From positions 3,782,001 to 3,846,000 of the forward strand of contig NZ_CP040695.2 in the NCBI RefSeq assembly GCF_005954645.2: DNA of 64,000 bases, in the 5' to 3' direction. This DNA comes from Nocardioides sp. S-1144 (GTDB lineage: Bacteria; Actinomycetota; Actinomycetes; Propionibacteriales; Nocardioidaceae). Positions 1 to 6,579 of the stretch are shown here, piece by piece. The stretch's first letter is position 1. Each line of letters opens with the position of its first letter. Position numbers and translations under genes: made by a program. The notes under the pieces were generated by a model that saw only the letters and a program-made list of their open reading frames with translations, did not search any database and had not been told where the DNA came from.

Positions 1-2
1 CA

Positions 3-178
3 ACGGAGGTTGAGCAAGCGAGCGCCGGCCCCGCTACTCGCCCACGCCGCACGGAGGTTGAGCAAGCGAGCGCCAGCGAGCGCCGACGAAACCACCGGCC
101 CCCGCTACTCGCCCACGCCGAACGGAGGTTGAGCAAGCGAGCGCCAGCGAGCGCCGACGAAACCGCCGGCCCCCCGAG
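3..178. repeat. Tandem intergenic repeat, three copies
   Basis: The segment ACGGAGGTTGAGCAAGCGAG begins at 3, 51 and 122. Copies two and three are about 71 bp long and carry an extra AGCGAGCGCCGACGAAACC segment that copy one lacks, so copy one is a 48-bp short form. The GACGAAACC of the last copy is complementary to GGTTTCG at 179-185, so the array ends as a hairpin. The window begins inside or next to the array, so its full size is unknown. It resembles the palindromic intergenic repeats common in Nocardioides; no coding potential is seen. Confidence 0.8.
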
Positions 179-218
179 GTTTCGACACGCGGGTCGCAGC
201 CTCGCCGGCTCGGCTGCG

Positions 219-392
219 TCAGCTCTCGCTGCGCGGTCGCGGCGGTTCCGGGACGACGCCCAGGATCCGGTCGATCTCGTCGACGGGGAGGCGGTCCTCG
301 GACTCGCTCGCGGCGATGATCAGGTTGGTGGTGAGCTCCACCTCGCCGAGCAGGTCGACGTCCTCGAGGGACACGTCAAACTGGTCGTACAC
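219..392 (-). CDS. Small acidic protein of unknown function (57 aa, GTG start)
   Basis: A 57-codon frame starts at GTG (VYDQFDVSLEDVDLLGEVEL) and ends PPRPRSES-stop. It is rich in Asp and Glu, with a central TTNLIIAASES segment followed by DEIDRILGVVP and a short basic proline-rich tail. A purine-rich GGGAGCGGGGG lies just upstream of the GTG. The regular amphipathic pattern and ordinary codon use suggest a real gene, and its shortness and GTG start make it easy to miss. I cannot name the family or the function. It reads leftward into the repeat array and is separated by about 150 nt from the cold-shock gene's terminator. A helical adaptor or anti-sigma-like peptide is possible but is only a guess. 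Confidence 0.6.
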   Translation of the reverse strand: MYDQFDVSLEDVDLLGEVELTTNLIIAASESEDRLPVDEIDRILGVVPEPPRPRSES

Positions 393-549
393 CGTTGGCC
401 CCCGCTCCCGATCGCCGTGCCTGATGTGGTCGGCTCAAGACTACGTGGTCCCGCTCGTCGGGTTGATGGTTATTCAGGATGATTCGGAGAGTTCCGCACG
501 GGCCATGCGTGACCAGTCGCACCCGGCGTGGGAGCCGGCCCGGGACGCA

Positions 550-581
550 GACGAGGCCCCGCCGATCGGCGGGGCCTCGTC
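550..581 (-). terminator. Rho-independent-type terminator of the cold-shock gene
   Basis: A perfect GC-rich inverted repeat, ACGAGGCCCCGCC - GATC - GGCGGGGCCTCGT, with a further flanking G-C pair, lies about 25 nt beyond the stop codon of the cold-shock gene. There is no clear T-run, as is usual for actinobacterial terminators. Confidence 0.8.
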
Positions 582-607
582 GCGAGTGGTCGGGTGACCA
601 GCCGGGA

Positions 608-811
608 TCAGACCGGGCGAACGTTCTCGGCCTGCGGACCCTTGGGGCCCTGCGTGACGTCGAACTCGACCTTCTGGTTCTCGTCCAGGGACTTGTAGCC
701 CTGGGTCTGGATCGCCGAGTAGTGCACGAAGACGTCGTCGCCGCCGTCCTCCTGCGCGATGAAGCCGAAGCCCTTCTCAGCGTTGAACCACTTCACGGTG
801 CCCTGAGCCAT
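608..811 (-). CDS. cspA: Cold-shock protein, CspA family
   Basis: The 67-residue product is a single cold-shock domain (OB fold) that binds single-stranded RNA and DNA and acts as an RNA chaperone in the cytoplasm. RNP1 is seen as KGFGFI (about residues 13-18) and RNP2 as VFVHYS (about 27-32), preceded by the typical [14 protein letters not shown] start. The ATG is preceded by an AAGGAG site six to nine bases upstream. Length is standard for actinobacterial CspA. It is monocistronic, ends at a strong hairpin, and has a long gene-free leader upstream (812 to about 980), as expected for csp genes with a structured 5' UTR. Identity is close to certain; whether it is cold-induced or constitutive cannot be told. 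Confidence 0.97.
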   Translation of the reverse strand: MAQGTVKWFNAEKGFGFIAQEDGGDDVFVHYSAIQTQGYKSLDENQKVEFDVTQGPKGPQAENVRPV

Positions 812-1185
812 TGCTCATTTCTCCTTCGTCGGGGCGAGAGCCGCCACTTCAGCGACCCACAACAGGTGCGGTGACACGTCGCTCCGACCCATGGGATGAC
901 ACCACAAACCAGAAACGCCGTTGGATCACGTACTCCTTAGGCGTCAGACCAGCTGGAACTTCACCTGTTGCGCTGCTGAGACTACCAAGCACGGCCGCGC
1001 TGGAATCAACCCCTGGGCCCGAGTTTGTGGAACCGAACAGGTGAACGTCGCGTGACGGGCGTGTGACCTGGCCCACAGGTTCCTCGATCCCGCTCAACCA
1101 CGCGGATCCCCCTCACCTCGGTGGACGACGGCAGGGACGTCGTGCTCCCCGGAGGGACGCCGTTCGGTAGCGTCAGCGCTGCCAG
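812..1185. other. Gene-free region: csp leader and promoter zone
   Basis: No credible gene is seen in 374 bases. The part next to the cold-shock gene is probably its 5' UTR. Base composition is visibly less GC-rich than the surroundings. The stretch nearer the tRNA contains nothing I can name apart from sequence that must include the tRNA promoter. Confidence 0.6.
979..1009 (-). promoter_or_regulatory. Possible promoter of the cold-shock gene
   Basis: On the minus strand TTGATT (1009-1004) and TAGTCT (984-979) resemble -35 and -10 elements. The spacer is 19 nt, longer than ideal. It would give a leader of about 160 nt, fitting csp genes in general. Tentative. Confidence 0.3.
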
Positions 1186-1258
1186 GGGCCCCTAGCTCAA
1201 TTGGCAGAGCTGAGGACTTTTAATCCTTAGGTTGTGGGTTCGAGTCCCACGGGGCCTA
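1186..1258 (+). tRNA. tRNA-Lys (anticodon TTT)
   Basis: A complete 73-nt cloverleaf: acceptor GGGCCCC pairing with GGGGCCT (a G-U wobble at 1-72), D-arm GCTC/GAGC, anticodon stem GAGGA/TCCTT around loop CTTTTAA with anticodon TTT, T-arm GTGGG-TTCGAGT-CCCAC, discriminator A. No CCA is encoded. It reads AAA and AAG codons. Confidence 0.97.
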
Positions 1259-1336
1259 CCCATCGCGCCAGCCCGAGCCCGAGCCGCGCCCGAGCCGAGC
1301 CCGAGCCCGTCGACCCGGCGTCGGTAGGCTCGGTGG

Positions 1337-2125
1337 ATGAGTGGCTCGAGCGACCCCGGCACCGACGTCCCCCGCGGAACCCGCGCGCTGGCGTGGGCGG
1401 TCCTCGTGGCCTCGGTCGTTCAGGTCGTCGCGCCGGTCGTGACCATCAACGGTCCGGGGAGCTCGCCGGGTGCCGGGTCCGGGCCCGACCTGCTCATCAC
1501 CCCGCCCGGCTGGGCGTTCTCGATCTGGGGCGTCATCTACACCGCGGCGATCGTGCAGGCGGTCTGGGTGCTCGCGCGCGGGGCCCACCACGTCCCCCGG
1601 AGGCTCCAGGTCGACCAGGTGGTGCTCTACCTCGCCGCGGCCGTCTGGATCGTCGTCGCCGGCGCGGACAGCAGCCTCGGCACCGCCGCCGTCCTGCTGG
1701 TGATGCTCGTCGCCGCGGTCGACGGCGTCCTGACCGCTCGCGGACGGGTCGGCCCGACCTCGCTCGCGGTCGCGACCGGCGTGGCCAGCGGCCTGTTCGG
1801 CGGGTGGGTGACCGCCGCGTTCTTCCTCAACGTCTCCACCGCGCTCGTCGACAACACCGGGCTCGAGGCCGACCAGGTCGGGTGGCAGGCGGTCGTGCTG
1901 GTCGTCGCGTCCGTCTCGCTGGTCGCCGTCACCCTCCTGGCCCGCGGCGCCCCGGCCTACGCCGCCGCCGGGTGCTGGGCGCTCCTCGGCATCGCCGTCA
2001 CCGGCGCCTCCGACGACACCCGCCCGGTCCTCGTGCTCGCGGTCGGCGCCGCCGTCGTCCTGGCTGCCGTGGCGCTCCTCTCGTGGTGGCGGGGCCGCAC
2101 GGCCACGTCCGCCCCGGCGACCTGA
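1337..2125 (+). CDS. TspO/MBR-like (tryptophan-rich) membrane protein
   Basis: A 262-residue integral membrane protein with about seven hydrophobic segments: one after an N-terminal polar stretch (residues 17-35), then the motif TPPGWAFSIWGVIYT (about 54-68), which is the hallmark of the TspO-related tryptophan-rich sensory family, followed by further helices to the C terminus. TspO proteins bind porphyrins or other hydrophobic ligands; the role of this longer, more divergent branch is unknown. The ATG was chosen because it opens the conserved region with a short soluble lead and sits after GGTGG; longer upstream frames run through the tRNA. It stands alone, convergent with the following TetR gene. 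Family assignment is by motif only. Confidence 0.75.
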   Translation: MSGSSDPGTDVPRGTRALAWAVLVASVVQVVAPVVTINGPGSSPGAGSGPDLLITPPGWAFSIWGVIYTAAIVQAVWVLARGAHHVPRRLQVDQVVLYLAAAVWIVVAGADSSLGTAAVLLVMLVAAVDGVLTARGRVGPTSLAVATGVASGLFGGWVTAAFFLNVSTALVDNTGLEADQVGWQAVVLVVASVSLVAVTLLARGAPAYAAAGCWALLGIAVTGASDDTRPVLVLAVGAAVVLAAVALLSWWRGRTATSAPAT

Positions 2126-2157
2126 CGACCGCCTGACGCCGCCCGACAGGCGGCGGG

Positions 2158-2748
2158 TCAGGCGCGGCCGGGAGGCAGGGGCGACATCGCCCTCCACACC
2201 AGGTCGAGGCACCGTTCGGCGAAGGTGGGAGCCACCTCGCCCCGGCGCAGGAGCTCGCCGAGGTAGGCCCCGACCAGCAGGCTCACGGCGGCGTCGGCGT
2301 CGAGGTCGGCCCGGAGCTCGCCGGCGACGACGTCCTCGCGGACGAGCCGGACGAGCACCTCCGCGGACGGCGTCAGCACGCTGCGGAACAGGGCGGTGAA
2401 GTCGGGGTCGAGGTCCCCGACCACGGCCGCGAGCCCCCCGCGCCCCAGGACGTCGCCCATCTGGCGCCACGTCAGGTCCATCGCCCAGCGCAGCTTCTCA
2501 CGCGGTGGGACGTCGGGCGGGTCCTCCGGCACGGCGACCGCCGCCCGCAGGGTCGCCTCGAGCAGCGCCTGCCGGTCGGCGAAGCGGCGGTAGATCGTCG
2601 TCTTCGCGACCCCGGAGGTGCTGGCGACCGACTCGACGGTCACGGCCAGCGGACCGCGCTCGCGCAGGAGGACCAGGACCGCGTCGTGGATGCGCCGGTC
2701 GCTGTCGGGGTCACGCGGCCGACCGGGTCGGGGACCGGAGGAGTTCAT
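2158..2748 (-). CDS. TetR/AcrR-family transcriptional regulator
   Basis: A 196-residue repressor-type protein. The N-terminal helix-turn-helix is clear (VTVESVASTSGVAKTTIYRR, about residues 36-55, then FADRQALLEA). The rest is an alpha-helical ligand-binding domain that gives no ligand away. The ATG beginning MNSSGPRPGRPRDPD is preferred over one seven codons upstream because CGAAGGG lies at the right distance and the upstream choice would run toward the operator. The gene is divergent from a small membrane-protein gene; the 16-bp palindrome between them is the likely binding site for self-repression and for control of the neighbour. The inducer is unknown. Confidence 0.92.
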   Translation of the reverse strand: MNSSGPRPGRPRDPDSDRRIHDAVLVLLRERGPLAVTVESVASTSGVAKTTIYRRFADRQALLEATLRAAVAVPEDPPDVPPREKLRWAMDLTWRQMGDVLGRGGLAAVVGDLDPDFTALFRSVLTPSAEVLVRLVREDVVAGELRADLDADAAVSLLVGAYLGELLRRGEVAPTFAERCLDLVWRAMSPLPPGRA

Positions 2749-2771
2749 GAAGCCCTTCGCTCGGAACAACT

Positions 2772-2787
2772 ACGCTACGCGTAGCGT
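2772..2787. promoter_or_regulatory. TetR-type operator palindrome
   Basis: ACGCTACGCGTAGCGT is a perfect 16-bp palindrome in the gap between the divergent TetR gene and the small membrane-protein gene, 24 bp before the TetR start. Position and symmetry fit a TetR dimer site controlling both genes. Confidence 0.75.
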
Positions 2788-2819
2788 TACGTAAGTACCT
2801 GTCGAGCCAAGGAGACCAC

Positions 2820-3113
2820 ATGACCAGCACCGACCACCTGATCGCACTCGTCGCCATGGCGATCGCGGTCACCACCATCCTGACCGTCGGCACCCTCGCC
2901 GCCGCCGACCTCATCCCCCGGCCGCGACGCCGGGGCCGGACGGGCGGGGAGCCGGGGGCCGCCGGACCGGGCGAGCCCGCCGCGCGCGAGTCCGCGACGT
3001 CCGAGGACGACGGCCACCTCCCCCACCCGCTGGCGCCGCTCGGCAGCGCCCTGCTCGCCGGGACCTGCCTCCGGGAGGGCCCCGGGGACGCGGGGAGCAC
3101 GACCTCCCGCTGA
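2820..3113 (+). CDS. Small single-span membrane protein under TetR control
   Basis: A 97-residue product with a hydrophobic N-terminal helix (LIALVAMAIAVTTILTVGTL, about residues 7-26) and a disordered tail rich in Gly, Pro, Arg and acidic residues. A strong AAGGAG site six bases before the ATG supports the start. It is divergent from the TetR gene and shares the operator region, so its expression is probably induced when that repressor releases. No domain is recognised. Small one-helix proteins under a dedicated TetR regulator often accompany drug or envelope stress responses, but this one has no transporter beside it. The tail could be cytoplasmic or extracellular. Confidence 0.7.
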   Translation: MTSTDHLIALVAMAIAVTTILTVGTLAAADLIPRPRRRGRTGGEPGAAGPGEPAARESATSEDDGHLPHPLAPLGSALLAGTCLREGPGDAGSTTSR

Positions 3114-3166
3114 CGCCTCGAGCCCGCGGCCGCCGCCCGCGAGTCCGGCGCGGCGCCCGCCGCCGC

Positions 3167-4510
3167 TCAGCGCAGCGGGTCGAGCGGCCGCAGCAGGTCG
3201 GGCGTGCGGCCGGTCGTGATCTGCTCGGCCAGCAGCTGCCCGGTCAGGGGGCCGAGCGCGACCCCCCACATCCCGTGCCCGCCCGCGACGAAGACCCGGG
3301 ACGAGACGGTGGCGCCGACCAGCGGCAGGCCGTCGGTCGTGCACGGACGCGAGCCGACCCACTCGTCCCACCGCGCGTCGAGGTCGACGCCCGGCAGGAA
3401 CGGGCGCACGGCCTCGACGATGGCGCGGAGCCGGCGCTCGTCGAGCGGCTCGCCGGCGCGGCGGAACTCCATCATCCCGGCCACGCGCAGCAGGTCCGCG
3501 TCCCCGTCGGGCGCCTCGCCGCCGTCCACGGGCTCGTGGAGCGGCGTGCACGCCACCCGCTGGTGCGGGAAGTAGACGGGGTCGCGCGGCACGTCGGTCC
3601 CGGTGACGGTGAAGGAGTACCCGCGCCCCGGGTGCACCAGGCGCCTGACCCCGAACCCCCGGGCGAGTCCGCCGAGACCCGAGCCGGTGGCGAGGACCAC
3701 GGCCTCGTGCCGGTGGCGTCGTCCGGTGTCGGTCACCACCCACGCGGCGTTCGGCTCGACGTCGACGTCGACGACGCGCTCGGGACGCTGCTCGCCGCCG
3801 GCCCCGCGCACCGCGTCTTCGAGCGAGGCGAGGAACTGCGGCGGGTGGAGGTAGCGCTGCCCGTGCAGCAGCACCGCGGCCCCGACCTCGTCGCTGACGG
3901 CCGGCTGCGCCTGACGCACCTGGGGTCCGGTCAGGTACTCGAAGTGCACCCGCTGGCCCGCCGCCTCGATCCGCGCCAGCTCCTCCAGCATCGAGGTCGC
4001 CTCCTGCGTGGTGCGGTAGCAGGCGAGGAACGGCCGCGCCGGGTGTGGCCGCGCCGTCGCGCCCGCGTCGGCCAGGTCGTCGAAGGCGCGCAGCGCCCGT
4101 CGGTTCAGCCCGGCGTAGGCCTGCATCGAGCTGCGCCACCGGCGGTCGGTGCAGTGGCGGGCGAACCCGGCCAGGAACCGCCACAGGGTCGGGTCGGGCC
4201 GGACGGGCACGTAGACCGGCGACGTCGGCCGGGTGATCGACCGGAGCCCGTAGCGCAGCACGGCGGGCTCGGGCAGCGGAGCGGTGAGGCCCGGCGTGAG
4301 CCACCCCGCGTTCCCCCACGAGGCCGGTCGGGCCTCCGGCTCGGCGTCGTAGACGGTGACCTCGACGCCCCTGGCCTGCAGGAACCACGCCGTGCTCAGG
4401 CCGACGACGCCCGACCCCACGACCGCGACGTCGCGCGGGCCCGTCCGGCCGGCTCCGGCCCGGTCGGCCGAGGGGCCGGTGGTGCGGGCCGTCGTCCCCG
4501 GGGTGCTCAT
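3167..4510 (-). CDS. D-amino acid dehydrogenase/oxidase-like FAD protein (DadA type)
   Basis: A 447-residue FAD-dependent oxidoreductase of the DAO fold. The Rossmann dinucleotide motif is VAVVGSGVVGLSTAWFL (about residues 28-44), followed by WGNAGWLTPGL typical of DadA. Near the C terminus GSRPCTTDGLPLVG and AGGHGMWGVALGP are the usual FAD and substrate-loop motifs. DadA enzymes oxidise D-amino acids to 2-oxo acids, passing electrons to the respiratory chain; glycine or sarcosine oxidase activity is an alternative. The ATG at MSTPGTT overlaps the stop of the upstream zinc-finger gene (ATGA), so the two are translationally coupled. A longer frame begins inside that gene and is not favoured. 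Confidence 0.88.
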   Translation of the reverse strand: MSTPGTTARTTGPSADRAGAGRTGPRDVAVVGSGVVGLSTAWFLQARGVEVTVYDAEPEARPASWGNAGWLTPGLTAPLPEPAVLRYGLRSITRPTSPVYVPVRPDPTLWRFLAGFARHCTDRRWRSSMQAYAGLNRRALRAFDDLADAGATARPHPARPFLACYRTTQEATSMLEELARIEAAGQRVHFEYLTGPQVRQAQPAVSDEVGAAVLLHGQRYLHPPQFLASLEDAVRGAGGEQRPERVVDVDVEPNAAWVVTDTGRRHRHEAVVLATGSGLGGLARGFGVRRLVHPGRGYSFTVTGTDVPRDPVYFPHQRVACTPLHEPVDGGEAPDGDADLLRVAGMMEFRRAGEPLDERRLRAIVEAVRPFLPGVDLDARWDEWVGSRPCTTDGLPLVGATVSSRVFVAGGHGMWGVALGPLTGQLLAEQITTGRTPDLLRPLDPLR

Positions 4511-4806
4511 CGGCCCGCACACCCGACGCACGTCGCCGACCACGGCCGGAACTCCAGCCGCTCGGGCGCGATCGGCCGACGGCACCGCAGGCAGGTGCCG
4601 AAGCCGTGGCCGTCGAGGCGGCGGCGCGCGGCGGCGATGTCGGCCAGGGTCTGCAGGAGGGCGGCCCGCTGGGCCGCGGCGACCTCGTCGCCGGGCGCGA
4701 CGGACAGCGACGCCAGCTGGTCCTGCCGCGTGGCCGCCGCCTCGTCGAGCAGGAGGCGGAAGGCGGGACTGGGCAGCCTGGTCGGGGTGGGTTCGGTGGC
4801 GCTCAT
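4507..4806 (-). CDS. DksA/TraR C4-type zinc-finger protein
   Basis: A 99-residue protein whose C terminus holds a four-cysteine zinc knuckle, CLRCRRPI then CVGCAGR, with about 17 residues between the two pairs, as in the DksA/TraR family. The N-terminal part is a predicted helical hairpin (residues 15-65), shorter than in DksA. Family members bind the secondary channel of RNA polymerase. The conserved DxxDxA tip motif of true DksA is not seen in full (LADIAAARRRL), so activity on transcription is uncertain. Its stop codon overlaps the start of the DadA-like gene. A second family member lies immediately upstream. Confidence 0.85.
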   Translation of the reverse strand: MSATEPTPTRLPSPAFRLLLDEAAATRQDQLASLSVAPGDEVAAAQRAALLQTLADIAAARRRLDGHGFGTCLRCRRPIAPERLEFRPWSATCVGCAGR

Positions 4807-4852
4807 CGGGACCTCGGTTCGAGTCGGGGGTGGGTGGGGCGTGGGCGGTGGG

Positions 4853-5359
4853 TCAGAGGTCGAGGGCGCAGTAGACGCATCGCGGCGCCCACGGCTTCTC
4901 GCTCAACGTCGCCAGCGAGATCGGTCTCGCGCACTGCAGGCACCGGCCGTAGGTGCCGGCGACCAGGCGGGCACGGGCCTGCAGGGCCTGGCGGAAGACG
5001 CGGTCCACGTGGGCCCGCCGCTGGACGGTGCGGTGGCTGAGCCGCTCGGCCTCGGGCAGGGCCCGCAGCTGCGTCCCGGCGGACCGGATGACCTCGTCGA
5101 GGCGTCGCGGGAGGTCCACGGGCAGCGCCACCGTGTCGTCGAACCTGGGCCCCTCCCGCCGCGACAGCAGCGAGGCGGCGGGGTCGGTCGCACCGCCCCG
5201 GTCGACGTCGGCGCGGACGTCGGCGCAGGGGGACGGCGGCTGCACCGGGGTGGACCGGCGCGGCGGGCTCGCGGCGACGACGCGACGACGCGCGAGGGCG
5301 GTGGTCAGCTCGGAGATCCGGTCGAGGAAGGCACTCGCGTGGGCGAGCTCGAGGGGCAT
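4853..5359 (-). CDS. DksA/TraR-type zinc-finger protein, longer paralogue
   Basis: A 168-residue protein with the same C-terminal architecture as its neighbour: GRCLQCARPI and RCVYCALDL form the C4 zinc knuckle (about residues 140-166). An additional N-terminal region of some 70 residues is polar and proline-rich. The start was set at MPLELAHASAF because AGGAGG sits seven bases upstream; an in-frame ATG 31 codons earlier lacks this and adds a proline-rich stretch. It precedes the shorter paralogue by 47 nt and is probably cotranscribed. Two adjacent members suggests duplication with N-terminal divergence. Confidence 0.8.
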   Translation of the reverse strand: MPLELAHASAFLDRISELTTALARRRVVAASPPRRSTPVQPPSPCADVRADVDRGGATDPAASLLSRREGPRFDDTVALPVDLPRRLDEVIRSAGTQLRALPEAERLSHRTVQRRAHVDRVFRQALQARARLVAGTYGRCLQCARPISLATLSEKPWAPRCVYCALDL

Positions 5360-5465
5360 GGTGTCCTCCTGGGGCGCGAGCGGACGGCTCGACGACCCGG
5401 TGTCGGTGCGGGAAGGGGGTGGGGGCGCGCAGCCCTGGACCCGGCGACCCACGACGGAGCGAGGG

Positions 5466-5540
5466 GCGCGGGTCAGCGCGGGTCAGCGCGGGTCAGCGCG
5501 GGTCAGCGCGGGTCAGCGCGGGTCAGCGCGGGTCAGCGCG
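5466..5540. repeat. 10-bp tandem repeat, seven copies
   Basis: GGTCAGCGCG is repeated seven times without a mismatch from 5471 to 5540, preceded by a partial GCGCG. The period is close to one helical turn. It lies about 110 bp upstream of the start of the longer DksA/TraR gene. Confidence 0.95.
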
Positions 5541-5675
5541 ACGGGGTCGCGCCGGGGGTGGTCACCGACGACCGGACACACCACCCGGGCGTCGTGGTCG
5601 ACGTCGCGGGGTGGCGGGCAGGTCAGGCTGCGGCCGGTGCGGCGAGGCGCTCCGGAGCGCGGTCGGGTGACCGGG

Positions 5676-5831
5676 TCAGGCGGGCGGGGCGCGGTCGACG
5701 CTGCGGCGCAGCACGTCGAGCCCGCGGATGCCGCGGGCGATCTCGCTCAGCTCGATGGCGAGGAGGGCGGCACCCGAGGGCACGTGCGACGGCTCTGCCG
5801 TCGACTGCCGTGCGGAGGAGGTGGGGGCCAT
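5676..5831 (-). CDS. Possible small protein, unknown function (51 aa)
   Basis: A 51-codon frame, MAPTSSARQSTAEPSHVPSG followed by a hydrophobic-acidic helix ALLAIELSEIARGIRGLDVL and a short arginine-rich tail. The helical pattern looks protein-like, and the frame is divergent from the PaaR-like gene. No good ribosome-binding site is seen before the ATG, and longer upstream frames overlap the regulator antisense, so the start is unsure. No family is recognised. Confidence 0.4.
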   Translation of the reverse strand: MAPTSSARQSTAEPSHVPSGAALLAIELSEIARGIRGLDVLRRSVDRAPPA

Positions 5832-5936
5832 GGCCGGACCATAGCACCGCGCGACGACGGGGTCCCGTTCGTCGCGCGGCCCCTCCCGACGAGCGCCCGC
5901 CTGGGTCCTCGACGGGTCGTGTGCGAGGGTTCGACC

Positions 5937-6545
5937 GTGAGGGAAGCGGTCTCGAGAACCCGTCGCGGGCGACCGGGACACGACCGGGCGGCGGTGCTGG
6001 CGGCGGCGATCGAGCTGTTCAACCGCCAGGGCTACGACGGCACCAGCATCGGCGACATCGCCGAGTCGCTGAACCTCACCAAGTCGGCGATCTACCACCA
6101 CGTCGCCACCAAGGACCAGCTGCTCTCCGAGGCCCTCGACCTCGCCCTCGACGAGCTCGAGGCGACCGTGGCGGAGGCGACGGCGGCCGGCGGCTCCGCC
6201 TACGACCGGCTCCGCGGCGTCGTGCGGCGCAGCGTGGAGGTGCTCGTGGAGCACCAGTCGGCGGTGACCCTGCTGCTGCGGGTGCACGGCAACAGCGAGA
6301 CCGAGCGCACGGCGCTGCGCCGACGCCGCGCGATCGACACCCAGCTCGCGGCGCTGGTCCGGCAGGCCACCGAGGAGGGCGCGCTGCGCCGCGACCTCGA
6401 CCCCGACCTCGTCAGCCGGCTGATCTTCGGCATGGTGAACTCGCTCGTCGAGTGGTACCGCGCCAGCGGCCCGGTGCCGACCGACGAGGTCGCCGCGGCC
6501 GTCGCGGCGATCGCCTTCGAGGGCCTGGACGCCGCCCCCGACTGA
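5937..6545 (+). CDS. paaR: PaaR-like TetR-family regulator
   Basis: A 202-residue TetR protein. The DNA-binding region GTSIGDIAESLNLTKSAIYH (about residues 37-56) is followed by HVATKDQLLSEAL. The rest is helical. GTG is chosen because GAGGG precedes it at a suitable distance. It is convergent with paaK, the last gene of the phenylacetate block, and a TetR-type palindrome sits in front of paaA; in actinobacteria a TetR-family PaaR represses these genes until phenylacetyl-CoA appears. The link to paa rests on position and on this precedent, not on a proven binding site. Confidence 0.88.
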   Translation: MREAVSRTRRGRPGHDRAAVLAAAIELFNRQGYDGTSIGDIAESLNLTKSAIYHHVATKDQLLSEALDLALDELEATVAEATAAGGSAYDRLRGVVRRSVEVLVEHQSAVTLLLRVHGNSETERTALRRRRAIDTQLAALVRQATEEGALRRDLDPDLVSRLIFGMVNSLVEWYRASGPVPTDEVAAAVAAIAFEGLDAAPD

Positions 6546-6579
6546 CCCGGCCGCCCCCGGCTGACCCCGGCCGCCCGGC

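Noticed and set aside
849..1097. An 82-codon minus-strand frame upstream of the cold-shock gene
   Set aside because: No ribosome-binding site or domain; it overlaps the likely csp leader and promoter.
5466..5540. Plasmid-type iterons or replication origin
   Set aside because: No rep gene, DnaA boxes or AT-rich unwinding element is nearby.
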